A stretch of 64,000 bases of DNA from Amycolatopsis balhimycina FH 1894. Its GTDB lineage: Bacteria; Actinomycetota; Actinomycetes; Mycobacteriales; Pseudonocardiaceae. Below are positions 47,702-56,470 of the stretch, piece by piece. The position numbers were made by a program, and so were the translations under genes. Under the pieces are notes generated by a model. The model was not told where the DNA came from. It worked only from the letters and a program-made list of their open reading frames with translations, and did no database searches. The stretch's first letter is position 1. Each line of letters opens with the position of its first letter. Location: NCBI RefSeq assembly GCF_000384295.1, contig NZ_KB913037.1, forward strand, positions 4,722,868 through 4,786,867, in the 5' to 3' direction.

Positions 47702-48553
47702 GTGAGCCGTACGCGGAAAGCCGATCCGGTGCCCGGGCCGTACCCGGTGCGGTTCGGGACCGCGGAACTGGTCAGGGACGCCGGCCGCGGCAACGCCTGG
47801 CTGGTGTCGGTCGACGGGGTCGCGCAGTCGTACGTCGACCTCGACGACCCGGCCCACCTGGAGTTCGACTACGTCCGCCGGTTCGGGGACGTGGTGGACC
47901 GGCTGCCGCCGGGTCCGGTGGAGGCGCTGCACATCGGCGGCGCGGCGTGCACGCTGCCGCGCTACGTGGCCGCGACCCGCCCGGGATCGCGGCAGCTGGT
48001 GTTCGACGCCGACGGCGAGCTGGTGGAACTGGTCCGCGCCCAGCTGGGGCTGCGGGTCCCGGGCCTGCGCGTCCGGGTGACGGACGGCCGCGCGGGCCTG
48101 GCGACGCGCCGCGACGATTCGGCGGACCTGGTGGTGGTCGACGCGTTCGAGCGCGCGACGCTGGCCGGCGGCCTGGCGACGCTGGAAGCGGCGAAGGCGA
48201 TCGCGGGAATCCTGCGCCCCAACGGCCTCTACCTGGCGAACATCACGGACGGCTCGGGCCTCCCGTTCGCCCGCCGGTTCCTGGCGACGCTGCTGCCGGT
48301 GTTTCCGGAAGTCCTGCTGCTGGCGGACCCGGGCGTGCTGCGCGGCCGCCGTTTCGGCAACCTGGTGCTCGCGGCTTCGGCCGGGCAGCTCCCGGCGGCG
48401 GAGATCGCGGCCCGCACCGCCTCGGCGGCGTTCCCGGCGAGGTGCGTGTACGGCGCGGAGCTGCGGAAACTGGCGGGCAAGGCGGCACCGATCACGGACG
48501 CGGACGCACCACCGCCCCCGAAGCCGCCGGAAGACATCCTGGGCCTGTTCTGA
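47702..48553 (+). CDS. spermidine synthase-like methyltransferase-fold protein
   Basis: A 283-residue protein from GTG 47702 with a class I Rossmann domain. The binding site is VEALHIGGAACTLPRYVAAT, then FDADGELVELVR and VTDGRAGLA, VVVDAFERA, as in spermidine synthase-like proteins that lack the full aminopropyltransferase set. Such stand-alone homologues are common in actinobacteria; true polyamine synthesis is not proven. The Pro-rich end PPPPKPPEDILGLF is notable. An in-frame ATG at 47642 is an alternative start. Confidence 0.8.
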   Translation: MSRTRKADPVPGPYPVRFGTAELVRDAGRGNAWLVSVDGVAQSYVDLDDPAHLEFDYVRRFGDVVDRLPPGPVEALHIGGAACTLPRYVAATRPGSRQLVFDADGELVELVRAQLGLRVPGLRVRVTDGRAGLATRRDDSADLVVVDAFERATLAGGLATLEAAKAIAGILRPNGLYLANITDGSGLPFARRFLATLLPVFPEVLLLADPGVLRGRRFGNLVLAASAGQLPAAEIAARTASAAFPARCVYGAELRKLAGKAAPITDADAPPPPKPPEDILGLF

Positions 48554-48572
48554 GCCCCAGCCCCAGCCCCAG

Positions 48573-48595
48573 CGCCCCAATGCCACATTGGGGCG
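48573..48595 (+). terminator. terminator hairpin, related to the 10582 palindrome
   Basis: A 10-bp stem (48573-48582 / 48586-48595) with a CCA loop and a TTT tail follows the stop by 20 bp. Its ATGCCACATTGGGGCG core resembles the ATGGCACATTGAGGGAC core of the palindrome at 10582 and 58428. A (CCCCAG)3 tract lies just before it. Confidence 0.75.
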
Positions 48596-48674
48596 TTTGA
48601 ACCGCGGCAGACCTCGCGAACCGCAGGACGACCCGAGCTGCGGCAGACCACCCAGGCCGCGCGGGAGGCACCGT

Positions 48675-48700
48675 GGGGGTCCGGGGGCTCGGCCCCCGGG
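48675..48700 (+). repeat. GGGGGTCC hairpin element, copy after the aminopropyltransferase-like gene
   Basis: GGGGGTCC (48675-48682) runs into a perfect 8-bp hairpin CCGGGGGC-TCG-GCCCCCGG (48681-48699). It follows the gene on the same strand, as do the copies at 21960-21990 and 35965-36014. Confidence 0.6.
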
Positions 48701-48762
48701 CGAAAGGACGAAGAGAAGGCCCGGCGAAGGGGCGAAGCCCCGAGAGCCGGAGCCGAAACGAA

Positions 48763-48852
48763 GGGGACCCCGCGCACCCGTCAGAGCCTGCTTATCCTTG
48801 CTGCCTTCCGGCCCTGGGGAAGTTCACAGGGTGGACGCCGCGCGGGGTCCGT
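48763..48852 (-). ncRNA. ffs: small bacterial SRP RNA (4.5S)
   Basis: The end-closing helix GGACCCCGCG (48765-48774) and CGCGGGGTCC (48841-48850) brackets a hairpin with the conserved tip GGGCCGGAAGGCAGCAAGG on the minus strand, which is the Ffh-binding domain. It has no Alu domain. The small SRP RNA of actinobacteria is about 90-100 nt and sits near dnaX, as here. The ends are given to within a few bases. Confidence 0.93.
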
Positions 48853-48874
48853 GGATCAGTGTAGCGGGCCCCGC

Positions 48875-49474
48875 TCAGGCACCCGCGCCCGCCTGCGCCC
48901 TGGCCTTCTTGAACGTGTTGTGCAGCACCGCCAGCAGCGCGTCGCGCACCGACAGCTTCTGCCGGGCGTCGAAGGTGATCAGCGGGACGTCGTCGCTGAC
49001 CGCCAGTGCCCACCGGATGTCCTCCAGGTTGTGGCCCAGCGATCCGTCGAACATGTTCACCGCCACCACGAACGGCAGGCCCGCGTTCTCGAAGTAGTCG
49101 ACCGCCGGGTAGCAGTCGTCCATGCGGCGGGTGTCCACGATCACCAGCGCGCCCAGCGCGCCGTGGACCAGGTCCTGCCACATGAAGCCGAAGCGGTCCT
49201 GGCCGGGCGTGCCGAACAGGTACAGCTTGACCTCTTCGTCGATCGTGATGCAGCCGAAGTCGAGCGCGACCGTCGTCGTGGTCTTGGCCGGGACGTGCCC
49301 GGTGCGGTCCACGGACGCCGCCACCGAGGTGATCGCGGCCTCGGTCGTGAGCGGCTTGATCTCCGAGATGGACGACACCGCCGTCGTCTTGCCGACGCCG
49401 AAGCCGCCCGCGATGACGATCTTGACCGGGGCCGGCGGCCGGGTGCCCGGTTCAGTGAATGGCTTCGAGTCCAC
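48875..49474 (-). CDS. conservon GTPase (CvnD-like)
   Basis: A 199-residue Ras-like GTPase. The P-loop is GGFGVGKTT at residues 23-31, with TTTTVALDFG as the switch-I region, LFGTPGQDRF as G3 and NMFDGS as a variant G4. It matches the CvnD protein of Streptomyces conservons, a MglA-like partner of the roadblock protein. Start GTG 49474, overlapping the DUF742 gene by 23 bp. It completes the four-gene set. Confidence 0.93.
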   Translation of the reverse strand: MDSKPFTEPGTRPPAPVKIVIAGGFGVGKTTAVSSISEIKPLTTEAAITSVAASVDRTGHVPAKTTTTVALDFGCITIDEEVKLYLFGTPGQDRFGFMWQDLVHGALGALVIVDTRRMDDCYPAVDYFENAGLPFVVAVNMFDGSLGHNLEDIRWALAVSDDVPLITFDARQKLSVRDALLAVLHNTFKKARAQAGAGA

Positions 49475-49805
49475 GAATGACCCTTTCGATCATGCCGAGG
49501 TCGTGCGAGTTGTGGTTGCCCGGACGCCGGACGACGACGTAGCCCAGCTCGGCGAGGTCGGCCACCAGCACCCTGGCCACGCCGATGTGCAGGCCGAGCA
49601 TGGCGGCCACCTCGGCGACCGACATCGTGTTCCGGCAGAGGGAAACGATCTCCTGGCGTTCGAACGTGAGCTTCGGGTGCGACGCCGCGCCGAGGCGGGA
49701 CGTCATGACCTGCGCCTCGATTTCGAGGCTCTGGTCGACCGGCTGGGCCCGTCCCGAGGTCATCAGGTACGGCCGCAGCAGCGAGATGTCCGGTTCTTCG
49801 GTCAT
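49452..49805 (-). CDS. DUF742 protein (CvnC-like)
   Basis: A 117-residue winged-helix-like protein. LLRPYLMTSGRAQ and FERQEIVSLCRNTMSVAEVAAMLGLHIGVARVLVADLAELG are diagnostic of DUF742. It belongs to the conservon and is thought to link the kinase and GTPase, although its function is not settled. Confidence 0.93.
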   Translation of the reverse strand: MTEEPDISLLRPYLMTSGRAQPVDQSLEIEAQVMTSRLGAASHPKLTFERQEIVSLCRNTMSVAEVAAMLGLHIGVARVLVADLAELGYVVVRRPGNHNSHDLGMIERVIRGLEAIH

Positions 49806-49871
49806 CGCGTCGCTCCCTTACTCCATCCATGCCCCCACCACCGCCCTCGACGGAGGCGCGGGGCGCCGCTG

Positions 49872-50306
49872 TCACATTCCGACGGTGTTCTTCAGCTCCT
49901 CGATGAGCCCGGGCGTGAGGACCTCGGTGGCGCGGTTGGCGAACATCGCCATCTCGTAGGCGATGGTCCCGAGGCTGGCCTGCTTGTTGGCGAGGACGCC
50001 GAGCGAGCAGCCGATGCTGATCGTGCAGACGAGCAGGTAGCCGTGCTCCAGCTCGATGATCACCTTGTCGGGTGAGCCGAGCGGGTGGCTTTCGGAGACG
50101 CCGTGGGCGAGGCCGAGCATGGCGGAGGAGATCGCGGCGAGGCGGTCGGCGTTGGAGCGCTCGAGCTCCGTCGACATCGCGATCAGCAGGCCGTCGGCCG
50201 AGACCGCGATGGCGGCTATCGCGCCCGCGGTGTGCTGCGCGAAGCGGCTCACCAGCCAGTTGAAGTTCTGGGCTTCGACACTGACGCCAGGTGCGGGGAT
50301 GCTCAT
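49872..50306 (-). CDS. roadblock/LC7 protein (CvnB-like)
   Basis: A 144-residue roadblock/LC7-domain protein (FNWLVSRFAQHTAGAIAAIAVSADGLLIAMS, GYLLVCTISIGCSLGVLA). In conservons it probably acts as a GTPase-activating or scaffolding subunit for the CvnD GTPase. Its ATG overlaps the kinase stop (ATGA). The gene order kinase-roadblock-DUF742-GTPase is canonical. Confidence 0.94.
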   Translation of the reverse strand: MSIPAPGVSVEAQNFNWLVSRFAQHTAGAIAAIAVSADGLLIAMSTELERSNADRLAAISSAMLGLAHGVSESHPLGSPDKVIIELEHGYLLVCTISIGCSLGVLANKQASLGTIAYEMAMFANRATEVLTPGLIEELKNTVGM

Positions 50307-53053
50307 TTCCTGCTCTCTTCTCCTCGTTCCATCACACGACCGGCGACCACGCCTTGGGGCGGGCTGTCTGCCGTAACGTCCTCCGCCTTGGCGAGGCCTG
50401 CGGAGAACGCGTCGAACGCCGCTCGCTCGGCCGCCGGGTCCCGCCTGGTGCGGTTGGCGACGGCTCGGGCGATCGGCCGCCCCGCGGTCTGCTGGCGCAG
50501 GCCGGGGGCGAGCTGGGCGCCGGGGACACGGCGGATCAGGCCGTCGCGCGACTGCTCGGCGGCGCTGATCGGGGCCGTGGCCACCAGCGGCGCGTCCACG
50601 GGGACGCGGACCGGGAGAGGTGACACGGGTTTGGTCACGATGGTGGGCGGCGAGGGCGGCAGGTCGGTCGTCAGCGCGCTGACCTCGGCGGCCTTCGCGA
50701 AGGCGCTCGCGAAGCCGTCCATCGCGGCCTTGGTCGCTTCCGGGTCGTGACGCGGTTTGCTCTCGTCGGCCGTCGGCGCCGACGTGCCGGGGCTGGGCAG
50801 CTGGGCGCCGCGGACGCGGCGGCGCAGCCCGCCGCGGTTTTCGCCGTCGGTGCCGGTCGCGGGTTCTTCGGCCGGCCTGACGTCGGGTTCGGCGTCCGGC
50901 CACACCGGTTCCAGCTCGCGGAACCAGCGGAAGCCGTTGCCGTGGCCGAGCAGCGCCGGGATCGCCGGCGCCGGCAGCTCGGTGAGCCGTTCGCGGACCG
51001 GTTCGGGTGCCGGTTCGATCGCGAGCGGCCGGAACTCGTCCAAAGTGGACAGCGCAGCCGGTGCCGCGTGCCGCGGAGCGCTCGCGGGCACGGCCTGCGC
51101 GGGGATCACCGGCGCCGGCTCGCTCTTCGGGCGCAGCGCGGTGCGGTGGCTGAACAGCGCCCCCGGGATGGTCAGCCGCGCGGTCACGCCGCCGGTGGTC
51201 GGCGTCGCGAGCAGCTCGACGCCGAGCTCGTGGCGCCGCGCCAGGCGGCCGACCACGAACAGGCCGAGCACACTGGTCGGCGCGAGCTCCAGGCGCTCGC
51301 GCTCGACGAGCCGCCGGTTCTCCTCGGCCAGCTTCTCCGCGGTCATGCCGATGCCGTGGTCGACGATGCTCACCAGCAAGGCGCCGTCGGCGAGGTGCAT
51401 GGTGTCCACCTCGACCATCGAGCCCGGCGGCGAGAACGACGTCGCGTTCTCCAGCAGTTCCGCGAACACGAGCACCAGGTCGGCGCCGAGTGCCGACGAC
51501 AGCAGGATTTCCGCGACGACACCGAGCCTGACGCGCTGGTAGTCCTCGATCTCCGCGAGCGCCGAGCGCAGCGCGGTCGACAGCTCGATCGGGCCGGCGA
51601 TCCGGGTCTCGTCGCGGGTGCCGGACACCACGAGCAGGTTGTCCGCGTTCCGGCGCAGGCGGGTGGAGAGGTGGTCGAGCCGGTAGAGGCTGGCCAGCAG
51701 CCGGGTGTCCTGCTCGTTGCGCTCGACCTCGTCGATCAGGGCGAGCTGGCGGCCGACGAGGTTCTGCGTGCGCTTCGCGACGTTCGCGAACATCAGGCTG
51801 GTGTTGCGCCGGGTGAGCGCCTGCCGTTCGACCAGTTCGGCCGCGGTGGTCTGGACCCGGTTGAACGCGGCGGCCAGCTGGCCGAGCTCGTCGGCGGAGA
51901 CGACGTCGATGGTGGCCAGCCGCGGGATCTGCTCCTCGGCCTCCTCGGTGTCGGTCACGCGGACGAGCTCGGTGCCGGCGAGGTCGGCGACCGACGTCGC
52001 CGCGGTGGTCAGCTGGCGCAGCGGACCGGCGATCGAGCGGGAGACCGCGACGGCGAGGAAGGCGACCAGCAGGAACAGCCCGCCCGCGCCGAGACCGACC
52101 GTCCACGCCAGCCGGGTCGCGGCGCTCGCCCGGCTGGTCGCCGAGTCGGCGATCTCGCCGATGACCCGTTCCTGGACCAGTTTGCGTTGCCCCGCTTGGC
52201 TTTCCGAAGCGGCGAGGACGTCGGCGACGTACTTGACGGTGCCTGCCGCGTCTCGCGGATTGCCGACCTGGGAAGCGAGTTCCTCGACCTTCCGGCCGGC
52301 TTCGCTCGCCTCGACGTTGACGACCAGGGCGGCCTGCGAGCTGTCGGTCTCGTCGTCGGCCTGCTGGACGAACCGGTCGGTGAAGATCGGCGCCTGCTGG
52401 GTCGCGTCGTCCAGGATGGACCGGCCGGCCTCGGGCGACACCGCGGTCACGATCAACGCCATGCCCCGCAACGAGTTCTCCTCGTTCGCGCGCAGCAGTG
52501 CCTCCAGCGCGGACAGCTCCCGGGTGCCCTCGGCATCGTCGGTGAGCTGCGGGACGAGCCGCAAGGCATCGATTACCGCGCCGATCACCGCGTGGTAGGT
52601 GCGGGCGACGCTGTCCAGCGCGACACCGCGGCGCTCCGCGTTCTGCCGCAGCTCGGCGAGGGAGCCGATCCGGGTCAGCGCCGCGGACAGCTCGTCCGGC
52701 GCGTCGGCGTCGAGCGACTTCCGCACGTCGTCGACCGTCGCGTCGACCGCCTTCCGCTGCTGGAGCATCTGGTCGGCGGCCATCGACGGCGACGCGACGA
52801 ACGCACCCGTCAGCAACCGCTCACGCTGCAGCTGCCAGACCAGCCCGCCGAGCTGCTGGGTGTACCGCGCCACGGTCGCCGACTGCGACGCCGCGCCGGC
52901 GCTGTTCGCCTGGGTCAGCACGAACGGCACCGACACCAGTGCCACCGCGATCAGCGGGGGCAGCAGCAGCAGGTTCAGCTTGCCGCGAATGCCGAGCCGG
53001 GCGAGAAAGCCCCCGCCGCCGGCCCGTTGCGCGGCCGACCTGCCGTGTCTCAT
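50303..53053 (-). CDS. conservon sensor histidine kinase with NIT domain (CvnA-like)
   Basis: A 916-residue membrane sensor: TM1 about 22-42, extracytoplasmic nitrate/nitrite-sensing (NIT) domain about 50-310, TM2 about 316-340, HAMP, then an unusual kinase core with an ATP-binding domain (ENATSFSPPGSMVEV N-box, DHGIGMTAEKLAEEN G1). A canonical phosphoacceptor H-box was not identified. The C-terminal ~310 residues are Pro/Ala-rich and poorly structured. The ATG follows a purine-rich stretch. It starts the conservon operon. Confidence 0.92.
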   Translation of the reverse strand: MRHGRSAAQRAGGGGFLARLGIRGKLNLLLLPPLIAVALVSVPFVLTQANSAGAASQSATVARYTQQLGGLVWQLQRERLLTGAFVASPSMAADQMLQQRKAVDATVDDVRKSLDADAPDELSAALTRIGSLAELRQNAERRGVALDSVARTYHAVIGAVIDALRLVPQLTDDAEGTRELSALEALLRANEENSLRGMALIVTAVSPEAGRSILDDATQQAPIFTDRFVQQADDETDSSQAALVVNVEASEAGRKVEELASQVGNPRDAAGTVKYVADVLAASESQAGQRKLVQERVIGEIADSATSRASAATRLAWTVGLGAGGLFLLVAFLAVAVSRSIAGPLRQLTTAATSVADLAGTELVRVTDTEEAEEQIPRLATIDVVSADELGQLAAAFNRVQTTAAELVERQALTRRNTSLMFANVAKRTQNLVGRQLALIDEVERNEQDTRLLASLYRLDHLSTRLRRNADNLLVVSGTRDETRIAGPIELSTALRSALAEIEDYQRVRLGVVAEILLSSALGADLVLVFAELLENATSFSPPGSMVEVDTMHLADGALLVSIVDHGIGMTAEKLAEENRRLVERERLELAPTSVLGLFVVGRLARRHELGVELLATPTTGGVTARLTIPGALFSHRTALRPKSEPAPVIPAQAVPASAPRHAAPAALSTLDEFRPLAIEPAPEPVRERLTELPAPAIPALLGHGNGFRWFRELEPVWPDAEPDVRPAEEPATGTDGENRGGLRRRVRGAQLPSPGTSAPTADESKPRHDPEATKAAMDGFASAFAKAAEVSALTTDLPPSPPTIVTKPVSPLPVRVPVDAPLVATAPISAAEQSRDGLIRRVPGAQLAPGLRQQTAGRPIARAVANRTRRDPAAERAAFDAFSAGLAKAEDVTADSPPQGVVAGRVMERGEESRK

Positions 53054-53078
53054 CCCGCCACCTTCCCGTCTTCCGTTC

Positions 53079-53867
53079 TCACTCGACCGCGGCAACCCGG
53101 CTGACGTGGCCGCGGTGCTGCTCCCGGACCAAGTCCTCGATCCGGGCACGCAGCGCGAGGAACCCCGGCTCACGCTTCACCGCCAGATCCCGCTCGGCCG
53201 GCAGCGCCACCTCGACGTCGGCCGCGATCCGGCCGGGGTCGGAGGCGAGCACCACCACCCGGCCGCCGAGGAACACCGCTTCCTCGACGTCGTGGGTGAC
53301 CATCAGCACCGTGGTGCCGGTGTCCGCCCACACCTGGCGGATGAGCACCTGCATGTCCTCTTTGGTCTGGACGTCCAGGGCGCCGAAGGGTTCGTCCAGC
53401 AGCAGGACTTCCGGTTCGCAGGCCAGTGCCCGCGCGATCGCGACGCGTTGCTTCTGGCCGCCGGAGAGCTGCTTCGGCAGCGACCGGCGCACGGCGTCGA
53501 GCCCGGTTTCGGCCAGGTACCAGTCGACGCGCTTGGCGCGTTCGGCGGCGTCGATCGGCAGCAGCTCGAGTCCGAACGCGACGTTCTTCTCGACGCTGCG
53601 CCAGGGGTAGAGCGCGCCGTGCTGGAAGACGAGCCCGCGGTCCGGGCCGGGCCCGGTGACGGGGACGCCGTCGAGCACGATCTCGCCCTCGGTCGGCCGG
53701 CTGAGCCCGGCCACCAGCGACAGCAGCGTCGACTTGCCCGAGCCGCTCGCGCCGACGACGCAGACGAACTCGCCGCGCCGCACGTCGAGGTCGACGCCGT
53801 CGAGGGCGCGCGTGACCTTGCCGCGGACGGTGTAGTCCTTGGCGACGTTCCGCAGTTCCAGCGTCAT
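53079..53867 (-). CDS. nitrate/sulfonate-type ABC transporter ATPase
   Basis: A 262-residue ATPase. Walker A GASGSGKST is at about 36-44, Q-loop FQHGALYPWRSV, signature PKQLSGGQKQRVAIARAL and Walker B VLLLDEPFGALD. It matches the SsuB/TauB/NrtD group. ATG 53867 overlaps the permease stop (ATGA). It is followed 25 bp later by the conservon kinase gene. Confidence 0.92.
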   Translation of the reverse strand: MTLELRNVAKDYTVRGKVTRALDGVDLDVRRGEFVCVVGASGSGKSTLLSLVAGLSRPTEGEIVLDGVPVTGPGPDRGLVFQHGALYPWRSVEKNVAFGLELLPIDAAERAKRVDWYLAETGLDAVRRSLPKQLSGGQKQRVAIARALACEPEVLLLDEPFGALDVQTKEDMQVLIRQVWADTGTTVLMVTHDVEEAVFLGGRVVVLASDPGRIAADVEVALPAERDLAVKREPGFLALRARIEDLVREQHRGHVSRVAAVE

Positions 53868-54814
53868 GCCGCCCACTTCCCGACCCGGGTGCGCAGCAGG
53901 CGCAGCAGGACGTCGATGGCGAGCCCGGCGAGCCCGATGACCACGAGCACCGCGAAGATCTTGTCCGTCTGCAGGAACCGCTGCGCGCGGACGATCCGGT
54001 AGCCGAGGCCCGCCGAGGAGTTGATCAGCTCGGCGACGACCACGAAGTTCCACGCCGCGGCGGCGTTGACCCGGATCGCGTCGAGCATGCCCGGCAGCGA
54101 GTGCGGCACGACGATCTTGCGCAGCACCTCGCCTCGGCGCGCGCCGAGGGTGTAGGAGACGTCGATGAGCGAGTGCGGCACGCCGCGCACGACGTCGGCG
54201 GTCATCAGCGTGTTGAAGAAGACCGTCCCGATGAACAGGATGGCGATCTTCGACGGTTCGCCGAGGCCGAGCCAGATGATCAGCAGCGGGATGAACGCGC
54301 TCGCCGGCAGGTAGCGCAGCAGCCCGATCAGCGGCTCGAAGAACGCCTGCCCGGCGGTGAAGGTGCCCATCAGGATGCCGAGCGGCACCGAGATCAGCAC
54401 GGCGAGGCCGAAGCCTTCGAGCACCCGCTGGGTGGTCGTCCAGAGGTCGTCGAAGAGCTCGCCGGTGCTCGCCATGTCCACTCCGGCCTTGAGCACCGCG
54501 GCCGGGGACGGCAGGAACGTCGAGTCGACGGCACCGCTGACGCTCAGCGCGACCCAGGCGAGGAACGGGATCGCGAACGACAGCACCGCCAGCGTCCAGC
54601 GGGCCGCCGCGGAAATCGGCGTGCGCAGGGAAAACAGCGGCGAAACGGACGGCTTCAGCCCGGCCCGGCGGGGCAGCGGCGACCAGTCCGGCCTGCCGCC
54701 GCCCCGGGCGGACTCCTGCTGTTCGGCGAGCCGCTGCTCGGCCTCGAGCGCCTCGGCGGCCCGCTCGTCGGCCGGGGTCGCCGCCGGTGTGGTGCGCTGG
54801 GTGGGACCGGTCAC
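53864..54814 (-). CDS. nitrate/sulfonate-type ABC transporter permease
   Basis: A 316-residue permease with about six TM segments after a polar N-terminal region of ~70 residues (unusually long, Ala/Glu-rich). The EAA-type loop (GARRGEVLRKIVVPHSLPGMLDAIR) contacts the ATPase. Homologous to SsuC/TauC. ATGA overlaps on both sides couple it to the binding protein and ATPase genes. Confidence 0.92.
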   Translation of the reverse strand: MTGPTQRTTPAATPADERAAEALEAEQRLAEQQESARGGGRPDWSPLPRRAGLKPSVSPLFSLRTPISAAARWTLAVLSFAIPFLAWVALSVSGAVDSTFLPSPAAVLKAGVDMASTGELFDDLWTTTQRVLEGFGLAVLISVPLGILMGTFTAGQAFFEPLIGLLRYLPASAFIPLLIIWLGLGEPSKIAILFIGTVFFNTLMTADVVRGVPHSLIDVSYTLGARRGEVLRKIVVPHSLPGMLDAIRVNAAAAWNFVVVAELINSSAGLGYRIVRAQRFLQTDKIFAVLVVIGLAGLAIDVLLRLLRTRVGKWAA

Positions 54815-55824
54815 TGCGGCGCGGCCTTCACGAACTGGTCGTCGAACAACCCGTCGAGCGACGGCCGCTGCTGGGCGAGCCCGTTGCCGGTGATGAAGTC
54901 GATGATCTTGTTCGCCTGGAAGTCGAGGTGCTGCGGGGTGACACCCGGGGTGAACGCGTCGATGTTCTGCTGCCGCGTGAAGATCGTGGTGCCGGCGTCG
55001 TAGGACTTGTAGTCCGCTTCGGACACGCCACCGCGCTTGGCCATGATCTTCACGGCCGCGTCCTTGTTGTTCTTGATCCAGGTCAGCGTCTCGAACCAGG
55101 TGTTCACCAGCGCCTGGACGTCCTTCGGGTGGTCCTTGACCAGCTTCTGCGACGTGACGAGGTGGTCCGGGATGGCGCCGGGGAACTCGGCCGACGAGGA
55201 GATCGCGCGGCTGCCCGCGCGCTCCAGCGCCGTGGAGGTGAACGGCGCGAACGCGGCGACCGCGTCGACCTGGCCGCTCTTGAACGCCGCGGCCGCGGCA
55301 TCGGTCGGGAGGTTGACGAGCTGGATGTCCTTTTCGGTCATCTTCGCCGACTGCAGCGCCAGCAGCAGCAGGTAGTGGTCGACCGCACCCTGCTCGACAG
55401 CGACCTTCTTGCCCTTGAGGTCGGCGATGCTGGTGATCCCGTCCCGCGCGATGATCTTGTCGTTGCCGGTGGAGTTGTCGTTCACCAGCACGATCGACAG
55501 CTTGGCGCCGCCGGAGACCGACGACAGCGTGTCGTTGAGGGTCTGGCTGTTGGCGTCGATGGCGCCGCTGGCCAGCGCGTTGATGCTGTCGGTGTAGTTG
55601 TCGAAGTACTTGAGGTCGACGTTGACGCCGTTCTTGGCGAAGAGACCCTGTTCCTGCGCCACCTGCCAGGGGAACCAGCCCGGCCAGGCGCTGAACCCGA
55701 TGGTGATCTTGCTGCCGCTGCCCGTCGCGGAACTGTCACTGCACCCGGAGAGCGCGGTGACCCCGGCGAGGGTGAGCAGGGTCAGGAGCACCGTCAGCAG
55801 ACGGGGGCGAGGACGGGAAATCAC
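54811..55824 (-). CDS. ABC transporter substrate-binding lipoprotein (nitrate/sulfonate/taurine-like)
   Basis: A 337-residue solute-binding lipoprotein with lipobox ALSGC (C28). The start of the domain, IGFSAWPGWFPWQVAQEQG, and DANSQTLNDTLSSVSGGAKL are typical of the NMT1/SsuA/TauA fold. The ligand is unknown; some proteins with this start are linked to guanidine or urea-related loci, but that is from memory. It leads a three-gene import operon with a long leader. Confidence 0.88.
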   Translation of the reverse strand: MISRPRPRLLTVLLTLLTLAGVTALSGCSDSSATGSGSKITIGFSAWPGWFPWQVAQEQGLFAKNGVNVDLKYFDNYTDSINALASGAIDANSQTLNDTLSSVSGGAKLSIVLVNDNSTGNDKIIARDGITSIADLKGKKVAVEQGAVDHYLLLLALQSAKMTEKDIQLVNLPTDAAAAAFKSGQVDAVAAFAPFTSTALERAGSRAISSSAEFPGAIPDHLVTSQKLVKDHPKDVQALVNTWFETLTWIKNNKDAAVKIMAKRGGVSEADYKSYDAGTTIFTRQQNIDAFTPGVTPQHLDFQANKIIDFITGNGLAQQRPSLDGLFDDQFVKAAPQ

Positions 55825-56470
55825 AACGAGACTCCAGGTTGCGGGGGAAGTGGAGTGGTGCGTGCCGAAGGGGGGACTGCGGTGCTCGGGGGTTACAGGT
55901 CGTCACCACGAGGAGGGGGGTCGGGCCGAGCTGCGCCACCGCGCACGGTCATCGCTGCTCGCTTCCGTTCCCACCTGATCGGGTCATGACGAGAGAACGA
56001 GGACAGGGAGCACCTACGTCCAGTGAAAAAGCCAGCGCTCAACGCACCGGATCAGCCACCCCTTGTCCCTCTCCCGGCGGAGAGCCTAGCGACTAGCACA
56101 AGATCCCCACAACGCCCCGGTAGTGCATCCGAACGAGTGACCATCAAGTGGGTCAACCAGCAACATCGACGCTGTTCACCATCAGTTTCGGGGTGTTTTC
56201 TGTCGGCCGCCCGGCCAAGATCGCGGCCCGCACGTGTCCTACCACCGTGCAACTGCACAAGTGATAGTTCCCAGTCGTTACAGCGACAGCGCGGAGTGCC
56301 GGGCTCGGCACGGACGGCTATCCACTATTTCCGAACAATCGTTCGCGATATGCGGCCGGTCGGAGCAACGATCGAACACCTGTCCGAATCCGTCGATACC
56401 GCACGGTTCCGCGATTCGGGGAATGATTCCCCGACTGTTAACACGCCTGAAACAAATCCTCCTATTTCGA
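55825..56470. other. 646-bp intergenic region upstream of the ABC import operon
   Basis: It separates the binding-protein start from the end of the GT39 gene (both minus strand), so it should contain the operon promoter and possibly a leader RNA. A CTCTCC-N4-GGAGAG hairpin is at 56069-56084. No recognised riboswitch consensus or ORF with family similarity was found. The region is less GC-rich than its neighbours. Confidence 0.5.

Noticed and set aside
48554..48874. tRNA gene near the SRP RNA
   Set aside because: No cloverleaf with a TTCGA arm could be found in this stretch on either strand.
50747..53104. 785-codon plus-strand frame opposite the conservon kinase
   Set aside because: Composition typical of a GC-driven shadow frame; the opposite strand has NIT, HAMP and ATPase features.
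55960..56110. Possible SAM, TPP or ykkC riboswitch in the importer leader
   Set aside because: Short strings (GAGGGAC, CTGATCCGG) resemble parts of known cores but the order and the required helices do not fit.
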